From the NCBI GenBank assembly GCA_964556885.1, contig CAZKYP010000043.1:1-19907 (forward strand): a stretch of 19,907 nucleotides of DNA, read 5' to 3'. This stretch comes from CAZKYP01 sp964556885 (lineage in GTDB: Bacteria > Planctomycetota > Phycisphaerae > Sedimentisphaerales > Anaerobacaceae). The translations under genes were made by a program, and so were the position numbers. Positions 6,960 to 12,562 of this stretch are shown piece by piece; position 1 is the first letter of the stretch, and each line of letters opens with the position of its first letter. Below the pieces are notes generated by a model. That model had not been told where the DNA came from and made no database searches. It was given only the letters and a program-made list of their open reading frames with translations.

Positions 6960-8015
6960 ATGCTAAAAGATATTAGAGTTTCGTGTGCACCGCATATTAG
7001 CCAGCGTTTATCGACGCGTCAAGTGATGATAGATGTCATAATCGGCCTTGCTCCTGCTATGGCTGCGGCCGGCTATTTTTTCCGTGCCCGTGCGGTTCTT
7101 TTGATTGCGACCTGTATAATCAGTTCTGTTGTAACAGAGTGGCTGTGCAATGTGATTCGCAAAAAGCCCAATTCTCTCGATGATTTCAGCGCCGTTGTAA
7201 CCGGAATAATACTCGCACTTTCACTTCCGCCGGGCCTGCCTGTCTGGGGGGCGGTAATCGGGAGCATTTTTGCCATTGCGATAGGCAAAATGGTATTCGG
7301 CGGACTGGGGGCGAATATTTTCAATCCGGCTATGGCGGGCAGGACATTTCTGACCGCCTCTTTCGGCGTGCTGATGACGACCTGGACGGTTCCAGCCACA
7401 ATCAATTCGGAAAAACCACAAATCGACCCGGACAACCGGATTAAGACGGTGACTGAGGACGGGCTTGTCAATGTTAGGACGCAGGCGACGCCGCTGGCCC
7501 TGAGCAAACAGGCTATAAAAAACAAGGACAAACCCGATGGTTTCCACGCCGAAGATTATAATCGAGTGCTTCTGCGATATGCTTTCACGGGAGAGGTCGG
7601 AGGCTGTCTTGGTGAGACTAGCGCGATTGCACTTTTAATCGGCGGGGTATATCTGCTGATTAGAAGGACGATAGGTTTTCATATACCTGCGGCGGTCCTG
7701 CTGTCGGCTTTTGTATTTTCGGGGATTGCTTATTTAATAAATTCCGACGCGTATGTCCCGCCCTGGTTCCATCTGGTCGGCGGTGGTATGCTACTATGCG
7801 CGTTCTTTATCGCGACAGACCCGGTGACAGCGCCGCTGACGCGACGCGGGATGTGGATTTTCGGAGCCGGCGTCGGTGCGATTACAATGCTTATAAGAAT
7901 CGTCGGCGAATATCCGGAAGGAGTGATGTTTTCGGTCCTTTTAATGAATGCCGTGACACCTCTGATTGACAGGTTGTGCAAACGAATCCCGGCAGGAGGT
8001 AAGCCCGGTGGATAA
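6960..8015 (+). CDS. rnfD: Electron transport complex subunit RnfD
   Basis: This is a 351-residue integral membrane subunit with about nine or ten hydrophobic segments, homologous to NqrB. RnfD carries a covalently bound FMN on a threonine and takes part in ion translocation. Conserved features include the GLAPAMAAAGYFF segment near residue 30, SLPPGLPVWGAVIGS near 88-102, FGGLGANIFNPAMAGR near 113-128, and the periplasmic flavin site RTQATPLA with Thr177. The usual site reads S(T)GAT; here Gln replaces Gly, while the attachment Thr is kept. The region from 145 to 200, between two helices, is the expected periplasmic loop. GGGAAG lies just upstream of the ATG. Its 3' end overlaps rnfG by 8 bp. 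Confidence 0.95.
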   Translation: MLKDIRVSCAPHISQRLSTRQVMIDVIIGLAPAMAAAGYFFRARAVLLIATCIISSVVTEWLCNVIRKKPNSLDDFSAVVTGIILALSLPPGLPVWGAVIGSIFAIAIGKMVFGGLGANIFNPAMAGRTFLTASFGVLMTTWTVPATINSEKPQIDPDNRIKTVTEDGLVNVRTQATPLALSKQAIKNKDKPDGFHAEDYNRVLLRYAFTGEVGGCLGETSAIALLIGGVYLLIRRTIGFHIPAAVLLSAFVFSGIAYLINSDAYVPPWFHLVGGGMLLCAFFIATDPVTAPLTRRGMWIFGAGVGAITMLIRIVGEYPEGVMFSVLLMNAVTPLIDRLCKRIPAGGKPGG

Positions 8016-8655
8016 AATAAAATACTTTTTCCAACAAAGCTGGCTTTTAATTGTCTCGTCATTTTTCTTCGGATTGCTGATAGCTGCTGCGAATGCTTCT
8101 TTTGAGCCGAGAATCATACAGAATGAAAAAGATAAGCTCGACAGCTTGATGAAATCCCTTATCAGTGACGCAGAAGAATTCCAGGTTGCAATTGAAAATG
8201 CAGAAATAAAAAACGAAAAAGGACAAGTTGAGACTACCGATATATATAAAGCCCTCGATAAGAACGGCAAAATAATAGGATTTGCATTCGTAGCGAGCGG
8301 CCCGGGATTTGCGGATAAAATCAAGCTTGTCGTTGCAGCCGATGCCGGTTTCGATAAGTTCCTTGGTTTCAAGGTGCTATCAAGCAATGAAACACCGGGT
8401 TTCGGCAGCAAGATTGCAATAGATGACCCGAAAAGTGACCTGGATTACGTCGACCAGTACAAAGGCGCACCCACCGGGAAATTCGAGCTGATAAAAACGG
8501 GCAAGGTCGAAACGATTGAAAAAATCGATGATCAGATTGTGGCCATAAGCGGTGCCACCGTCACCAGCGAGGCGGTCGTGAAAATATTCAATACATATAC
8601 CGAGGAAATTAAAAAGCAGTTACGAGAGAAGGGATTGATTGCCGATGGCAGATAA
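8008..8655 (+). CDS. rnfG: Electron transport complex subunit RnfG
   Basis: This 215-residue protein has one N-terminal membrane helix (about residues 10-28) and a periplasmic FMN-binding domain. The flavin-attachment motif is SGATVTS, with Thr184 as the residue to which ApbE-type transferases link FMN through a phosphoester bond. Other family marks are GFAFVASGPGF and the SSNETPGFGSKI segment (NETPG). I take GTG 8008 as the start because AGGAGG at 7994-7999 lies eight bases upstream. The longer open frame from 7966 adds 14 residues without membrane or family character. It overlaps rnfD by 8 bp and rnfE by 11 bp, so the block is tightly coupled. Confidence 0.93.
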   Translation: MDKIKYFFQQSWLLIVSSFFFGLLIAAANASFEPRIIQNEKDKLDSLMKSLISDAEEFQVAIENAEIKNEKGQVETTDIYKALDKNGKIIGFAFVASGPGFADKIKLVVAADAGFDKFLGFKVLSSNETPGFGSKIAIDDPKSDLDYVDQYKGAPTGKFELIKTGKVETIEKIDDQIVAISGATVTSEAVVKIFNTYTEEIKKQLREKGLIADGR

Positions 8656-9265
8656 TTTGCAGACAACGAGCGGCGTTTACAGCCGGACGCTACTGGCCGG
8701 ATTGTGGAAGGAAAATCCGACCCTGAGGCTGTTGTTGGGAATGTGCCCGACGCTGGCAGTTACGGCCGCGGTCAAGCCGGCTTTGACTATGGGCTGCAGT
8801 GTTATCTTCGTGCTTTTATGCAGCAATATCATAGTCAGTCTAATGCGTAACTTGCTCAAGCCGCACCTGCGAATCCTTATGTTTACACTGACGATTGCAA
8901 CCTTTGTTACAATTGCAGATTTATTTCTCAAGGCTTATCTGCCGAGAATGAGTGAAATGCTCGGGCCGTATGTGCCGCTAATTATCGTCAATTGTATCAT
9001 CATCTGTCGGGCTGAGGCCTGTGCGAGCAAGAACGGTGTGGTTATAAGTGTAATCGATGCTGTTGGAATGGGTGTCGGTTTTACGCTGACGTTGTGTGTT
9101 TTGGCCAGTATCAGGGAATTGCTGTCTACGGGAATGATTTTCGAAAAACCGGTTATGCCAGGCGCGTTTGTTCCCTGGGCCGCAATGAGTATGCCGGTGG
9201 GAGCGTTTATAACTTTGGGCCTTATGTTAGGTCTGGTAAATATAATTACCACCAAAAAAGCATAA
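8645..9265 (+). CDS. rnfE: Electron transport complex subunit RnfE
   Basis: This 206-residue membrane protein with about six helices is homologous to NqrD. LGMCPTLAVT (Cys34) and the second cysteine in IIVNCIII (Cys117) match the positions where RnfE and RnfA together hold an intramembrane iron-sulfur cluster in Rnf/Nqr complexes. The repeated cysteine-containing segments in RnfA and RnfE reflect their known pseudo-symmetric, antiparallel relationship. The ATG at 8645 is chosen, preceded by AAGGGA with 10-base spacing, in preference to the in-frame TTG at 8639. It overlaps the end of rnfG by 11 bp, and rnfA begins 12 bp downstream. Confidence 0.93.
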   Translation: MADNLQTTSGVYSRTLLAGLWKENPTLRLLLGMCPTLAVTAAVKPALTMGCSVIFVLLCSNIIVSLMRNLLKPHLRILMFTLTIATFVTIADLFLKAYLPRMSEMLGPYVPLIIVNCIIICRAEACASKNGVVISVIDAVGMGVGFTLTLCVLASIRELLSTGMIFEKPVMPGAFVPWAAMSMPVGAFITLGLMLGLVNIITTKKA

Positions 9266-9277
9266 GAGGCGAAAATA

Positions 9278-9871
9278 ATGGATACCTTACATGTTTTACT
9301 GATGGCTTTTATATCCATCGTAATAGTCAATAATCTTGTACTTACGAAATTCCTGGGGATATGTCCTTACCTCGGAGTTTCGAGTCGAATCGATATGGCT
9401 TTTGGCATGGGCCTGGCGGTCACGTTTGTTGTCACTCTCAGCGGGACGCTGACATGGCTTATCGACCATCTGATTCTGATGGGTACGCCGCTGGAAGTGA
9501 CACGATATGTCTGCTTTATTCTCGTTATCGCCGGTGCGGTGCAACTGGTCGAGATGTATCTGCGAAAATTCTTCCCTTCGCTGTACGACAGTTTCGGCAT
9601 ATTCCTGCCGCTGATTACCACGAACTGTGCAATCCTTGGATTGTGTCTGTTTATAAATCTCTGGGGTATTGATTCCTTTTTGGAGGCGGTCGTTCTGAGC
9701 TTCGGGGCAGGCATCGGTTTTACAATGGCGATTTGCATTATGGCCGGCATTCGTGAGAATCTCAACCTGTCCGACGTTCCGGCCTGTCTTAAAGGGGCGC
9801 CGATTACCCTGATTACCGCCGGTTTGCTGACACTGGCGTTTATGGGTTTTGCAGGAATGATAAAAACTTAA
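9278..9871 (+). CDS. rnfA: Electron transport complex subunit RnfA
   Basis: This 197-residue six-helix membrane protein is homologous to NqrE and RnfE. The signature NNLVLTKFLGICPYLG near the N-terminus carries Cys29, and TTNCAILGLC carries Cys117; these are the expected iron-sulfur ligands shared with RnfE. The EVTRYVCFILVIAGAVQLVE segment in the middle is also typical, as is the NLSDVPACLKGAPITLI end region. AGAGGCG lies upstream of the ATG. The gene ends the tightly spaced CDGEA block; rnfB follows only after a 134-bp AT-rich gap. Confidence 0.95.
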   Translation: MDTLHVLLMAFISIVIVNNLVLTKFLGICPYLGVSSRIDMAFGMGLAVTFVVTLSGTLTWLIDHLILMGTPLEVTRYVCFILVIAGAVQLVEMYLRKFFPSLYDSFGIFLPLITTNCAILGLCLFINLWGIDSFLEAVVLSFGAGIGFTMAICIMAGIRENLNLSDVPACLKGAPITLITAGLLTLAFMGFAGMIKT

Positions 9872-9874
9872 AAA

Positions 9875-9960
9875 TCAAAATGTAAAATTACACAGCAAAA
9901 TTTAAAGAGAAATATAGTTGTTCCGTCGGTTGTAGAAGAAGGAATGATTTTGCATTTTAA
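9875..9960. repeat. Imperfect AT-rich inverted repeat between rnfA and rnfB
   Basis: TCAAAATGTAAAATT (9875-9889) pairs imperfectly, at 12 of 15 positions, with GATTTTGCATTTTAA (9946-9960) read on the other strand. The arms enclose 56 bp. It may be a small dispersed intergenic repeat or an mRNA hairpin, but low complexity makes chance pairing possible. Confidence 0.3.
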
Positions 9961-9970
9961 TATGTGATTT

Positions 9971-9998
9971 TAATATTTAATATTTGATATTTAATATG
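9971..9998. repeat. Four tandem AT heptamers before rnfB
   Basis: TAATATT, TAATATT, TGATATT and TAATATG follow one another without spacing, ending 7 bp before the rnfB start codon. The array can supply -10-like hexamers directly ahead of rnfB, which has no visible ribosome-binding site. Repeat number in such arrays can vary by slippage. Confidence 0.5.
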
Positions 9999-10005
9999 GC
10001 ATAAG

Positions 10006-10884
10006 ATGATTTTAGCAAGTGTATTGGAACTCTGGAGCAGTGCATGGCCGGCCGGTCTAACGATGCTCGGTTTAGGCGGCGGATTTGCGTTAGTGCTTTT
10101 GATTGCGAGCGAAAAACTCAAGGTCCAGGTCGATCCTAAGATCGAGCAAATTCATAAGGCCCTGCCTAACCTCGACTGCGGGGCCTGCGGCTACGCCGGC
10201 TGCGGGCAATATGCAAAGGCCATTTTGAGCAATCCAGAACTGCTGGGTAAATGCGCACCGGGCGGCCCGCAAACATCCGCTAAAATCGCGGATATATTAA
10301 ATCTTCAGGTCAGTGACTCCGGTCCTGCGAAAAGGCCGATAGTGCATTGTCACGCCCACACGGCGGACAAGACCGTGTACGCTGAATATCAGGGTATTCA
10401 AACATGTCTGGCCGCCAATGCCCTGGCGAATGTGCAGTCCTGTGCGTTCGGCTGCCTCGGATTCGGCGACTGCACGACGGCCTGCAAGTTCGACGCTCTG
10501 CATATCATCGACGGTCTTGCAACAGTTGACTACGACAAATGCACCGGCTGTACCGCCTGCTCGAAGGCATGTCCCCGCAACCTGATTGAGATGGTTCCTT
10601 TCCACCACGAAAATATGTTGACTGTTGCTTGCAGCAACAAGGAGACGGGCAAGGTCACCCGCTCGATGTGCAAGGTTGGCTGCATCGGCTGCGGTCTGTG
10701 CGCAAAACAGACTGATATCTTCAAGGTCGAGGACAACCTGGCCCGTCTTGATTATAATAGATACCAGCCAACCGAACAGTGCGAGACTGCTATGAACAAA
10801 TGCCCCACCAAAGTAATCGTCTACCGCGGCAAATCCGCTCCCGAACCACAACAACCAAAACAAAAAACCGCCGCATCAGTATAA
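10006..10884 (+). CDS. rnfB: Electron transport complex subunit RnfB
   Basis: This 292-residue ferredoxin-interacting subunit is the entry point for electrons from reduced ferredoxin. An N-terminal membrane helix lies at about residues 15-35. Next is the four-cysteine cluster domain C58, C61, C66, C83 (CGACGYAGC). Two ferredoxin-like motifs follow: C146, C150, C156, C160, and C179, C182, C185, C189-P. An extra C-terminal cysteine set is C222, C226, C229, C232 plus C266-P (CKVGCIGCGLC). This larger, cysteine-rich form resembles RnfB of acetogens and clostridia, not the short enterobacterial one. The C-terminus is a proline/lysine tail. It is last in the order C-D-G-E-A-B. The ATG at 10006 has no convincing ribosome site and may use its own promoter in the AT-rich spacer. 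Confidence 0.95.
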   Translation: MILASVLELWSSAWPAGLTMLGLGGGFALVLLIASEKLKVQVDPKIEQIHKALPNLDCGACGYAGCGQYAKAILSNPELLGKCAPGGPQTSAKIADILNLQVSDSGPAKRPIVHCHAHTADKTVYAEYQGIQTCLAANALANVQSCAFGCLGFGDCTTACKFDALHIIDGLATVDYDKCTGCTACSKACPRNLIEMVPFHHENMLTVACSNKETGKVTRSMCKVGCIGCGLCAKQTDIFKVEDNLARLDYNRYQPTEQCETAMNKCPTKVIVYRGKSAPEPQQPKQKTAASV

Positions 10885-10917
10885 TATTCAGTTCTGCAAT
10901 TCATCACGGGATTCACC

Positions 10918-10946
10918 TTGCAAATATATCATTATCCTTGTATCAT
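10918..10946 (+). promoter_or_regulatory. Promoter of the MNT/HEPN gene pair
   Basis: TTGCAA (10918-10923), a spacer of exactly 17 bp and TATCAT (10941-10946) form a good sigma70-type promoter 45 bp ahead of the nucleotidyltransferase start codon. It separates this pair from the rnf operon, although no terminator is visible after rnfB. Confidence 0.5.
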
Positions 10947-10990
10947 AGAAGTAGTTAAAAAAGAAAGAATCTCCCGAAGGGGAATTACAA

Positions 10991-11323
10991 ATGACCAGAG
11001 CACAAAACTCTACAAAAAGATACATCCGGCAAATGGTAAAACGCATTGCAGCACAGTTTCAGCCGGATAAAATCATTCTTTTCGGTTCGCATGCCCGTGG
11101 GCAAGCAGGATTGGATAGTGATGTTGATTTGCTGGTTGTGATGCCGGTTTCCGGTTCAAAGAGGGAAAAGGCCATTGAGATTGCGGTTACTCTGCACGAT
11201 ATACCTATTGCTAAAGATGTGATTGTGGTCAGACCCGATGACTACAAGTGGCGCAGTAAGATTGTCGGTACAATTGAGCGACCCGCTGCACGTGAAGGCA
11301 AACTGCTCTATGCAAGGAAATAA
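10991..11323 (+). CDS. MNT-type minimal nucleotidyltransferase (probable antitoxin)
   Basis: This 110-residue protein of the minimal nucleotidyltransferase family shows the catalytic motif GSHARGQAGLDSDVDLLV, i.e. GS followed by ten residues and D-x-D, near residues 32-49. The strand PDKIILFGS before it and the basic N-terminal helix fit the fold. Such proteins are commonly paired with HEPN proteins as toxin-antitoxin modules, where the transferase can inactivate the toxin by modifying it with nucleotides. That role here is inferred from the pairing. AAGGGG lies about eight bases upstream of the ATG. The downstream HEPN gene begins 14 bp before this gene ends. Confidence 0.85.
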   Translation: MTRAQNSTKRYIRQMVKRIAAQFQPDKIILFGSHARGQAGLDSDVDLLVVMPVSGSKREKAIEIAVTLHDIPIAKDVIVVRPDDYKWRSKIVGTIERPAAREGKLLYARK

Positions 11324-11735
11324 TCAAAGCACTGCTATTGCCCGCGAGTGGATAATCAAGGCGGAGAATGACCTTAAGGCCGCCTCGCACACATTAAAAA
11401 TGAGCAGGGGTTGTCCTACCGATATAGTGTGTTTTCATGCCCAGCAGTGTGTAGAGAAATACCTAAAAGCTTTTCTGGTCGTCAAAGATATTGATTTTAC
11501 TAGGACGCATGACATTGAGCATTTGGTCTCGCTGCTGCCTGAAAACATCTGGTTGCGATTGAGCATTGAAGAACAAAGACGTCTTACCGTTTATGCTACG
11601 GTGACTCGTTATCCGGGTGATTACGAACCCATTACGCTGACCGAGGCACAACAAATCGTCAAACTCGCACGTCGTGTCCGAAAAGAGCTGCGCGGTCTTC
11701 TACCGAAAACGATACTAACTCGCCGGAAGCGATAG
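11310..11735 (+). CDS. HEPN domain protein (probable toxin partner)
   Basis: This 141-residue protein has the helical HEPN pattern: REWIIKAENDLKAA at the N-terminus, then CFHAQQCVEKYLKAFL, RTHDIEHL, and finally RYPGDYEPITLTEAQQ with a basic C-terminal helix. HEPN proteins are often ribonucleases or other nucleotide-binding effectors paired with MNT transferases. The RX4HXY active-site motif of HepT-type toxins is absent; RTHDIEH gives an R-x5-H arrangement at best, so ribonuclease activity is uncertain. The start at ATG 11310 overlaps the upstream gene by 14 bp. The longer open frame from 11223 lies wholly inside the MNT gene and is not needed. The C-terminus ends in LTRRKR. Confidence 0.85.
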   Translation: MQGNNQSTAIAREWIIKAENDLKAASHTLKMSRGCPTDIVCFHAQQCVEKYLKAFLVVKDIDFTRTHDIEHLVSLLPENIWLRLSIEEQRRLTVYATVTRYPGDYEPITLTEAQQIVKLARRVRKELRGLLPKTILTRRKR

Positions 11736-11776
11736 CGGATTGGTAGAAAAAAATGATAAATTCTCTTAAAACACCC

Positions 11777-11845
11777 CTCAGCGGCTGAAAAAACACTAAA
11801 AAAGTCAAAAAATACGTAGTTACCACAATTGACTCAGCGGGTGAA
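11777..11845. repeat. Direct repeat CTCAGCGG(C/G)TGAA, operator-like
   Basis: Two 13-bp copies differ at one base. CTCAGCGGCTGAA is at 11777-11789 and CTCAGCGGGTGAA at 11833-11845, 56 bp apart start to start. The second copy begins within the -35 box and occupies the promoter spacer, where a bound protein would block RNA polymerase. The first copy contains TCAGC-G-GCTGA, an interrupted palindrome. Confidence 0.4.
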
Positions 11846-11858
11846 TTTTCTGTAGAAT
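11829..11858 (+). promoter_or_regulatory. Sigma70-type promoter with long leader to lectin gene
   Basis: TTGACT (11829-11834), an 18-bp spacer and TAGAAT (11853-11858) give five of six matches in each box. Transcription would begin near 11865, about 190 nt before the lectin start codon. Confidence 0.55.
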
Positions 11859-11927
11859 GGGTTTTTTGATTCCTAAGGAGAGGAAAATAAATTCAATATC
11901 CAATCGGCATGTCTAACTAACACATTG

Positions 11928-11981
11928 ATTGTCTATATTCTGTATTCACTCACTGCATAACGCTACAAAAAAATAGACAAT
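11928..11981. repeat. 9-bp inverted repeat in the lectin leader
   Basis: ATTGTCTAT (11928-11936) and ATAGACAAT (11973-11981) are exact reverse complements separated by 36 bp. In RNA they could close a long stem-loop in the leader; in DNA they could be paired protein sites. Confidence 0.3.
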
Positions 11982-12007
11982 ATCTTATCTTTGATAATGC
12001 TTGATGT

Positions 12008-12044
12008 GAGTTTTTCTTAGATTCGGAAAAAACTCAAATTTTTT
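12008..12044 (+). terminator. Terminator-like hairpin just before the lectin ribosome site
   Basis: GAGTTTTT (12008-12015) pairs with AAAAACTC (12028-12035) across a 12-nt loop. A run of six T (12039-12044) follows, directly before AGGGAG and the ATG at 12056. The placement inside the leader suggests attenuation, but the stem is mostly A-T and therefore weak. Confidence 0.3.
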
Positions 12045-12055
12045 AGGGAGAAACG

Positions 12056-12562
12056 ATGAAAATATGGATAGTTACTCTGATTATGGTGATAACCATGAAC
12101 TCGATAGTTTATGGAGATTGTACATACTCTGATTATGATTGGAAAACATATGACGGTCACTGGTACTCTTTAACCATAGACATAGAGACGTGGTACGATG
12201 CCGAAGCAGAAGCCCTTGCTATCGGTGGGCACTTGGTCACGATCAACACCCGGGAAGAGGATAACCGGCTTGTTTCACATCTTGGTTTCGGAATAGAACT
12301 CGATCAAGCAATCAAGAAACATATGTGGATAGGTTTTTATCAATACCATAACGATCCGTTTTACAATGAGCCGGGCGGTGGTTGGAAATGGATCAGCAGT
12401 GAACCTGTAACATATACGGGTTGGGATGGTCTTGAACCGAATAATTTATACGGTGAGGACTTTGGGATAATAAGGAAATCTCCCGATATTTTTTGGCAGG
12501 AACCTGTTGATGGTGCCGTATTCAGTATTCAGCAATCATATCCGGCTACTCCGGTTTTTTGA
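12056..12562 (+). CDS. C-type-lectin-domain secreted protein, apparently truncated
   Basis: This 168-residue protein has a signal peptide (about residues 1-20, ending VYG) followed by a C-type lectin-like domain. Recognisable marks are GHWYSLT, WYDAEAEALAIGGHLVTIN (the helix and strand at the domain start), MWIGFYQ, WKWISSEPVTYTGWDG and EPNN at 127-130, the Ca2+/mannose-type EPN motif. The domain should then continue with a W-N-D strand and a final G-I-V-E-like strand. Here the sequence reads FWQEPVDG and diverges to stop at PATPVF. The last Ca2+-binding strand and any C-terminal anchor (for example PEP-CTERM) are missing. I infer decay or a frameshift near 12490-12510. The start is supported by AGGGAG six bases upstream. 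The 3' end overlaps the convergent channel gene by 17 bp. Confidence 0.75.
   Translation: MKIWIVTLIMVITMNSIVYGDCTYSDYDWKTYDGHWYSLTIDIETWYDAEAEALAIGGHLVTINTREEDNRLVSHLGFGIELDQAIKKHMWIGFYQYHNDPFYNEPGGGWKWISSEPVTYTGWDGLEPNNLYGEDFGIIRKSPDIFWQEPVDGAVFSIQQSYPATPVF

Larger units (their letters stand above)
11736..12055. other. 320-bp non-coding region with regulatory signals
   Basis: There is no gene of convincing length here. The stretch holds a 13-bp direct repeat (11777-11789 and 11833-11845), a good plus-strand promoter (11829-11858), a strong Shine-Dalgarno-like AAGGAGAGG (11875-11883) with no start codon at the right distance, a 9-bp inverted repeat (11928-11936 with 11973-11981) and a terminator-like hairpin (12008-12044). 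These suggest a long regulated leader for the lectin gene or the remains of a lost gene. Confidence 0.5.

Noticed and set aside
7966..8007. Upstream start for rnfG
   Set aside because: The added residues are not RnfG-like, and AGGAGG points to GTG 8008.
11223..11309. N-terminal extension of the HEPN frame
   Set aside because: It lies wholly inside the nucleotidyltransferase gene; ATG 11310 gives a full HEPN domain.
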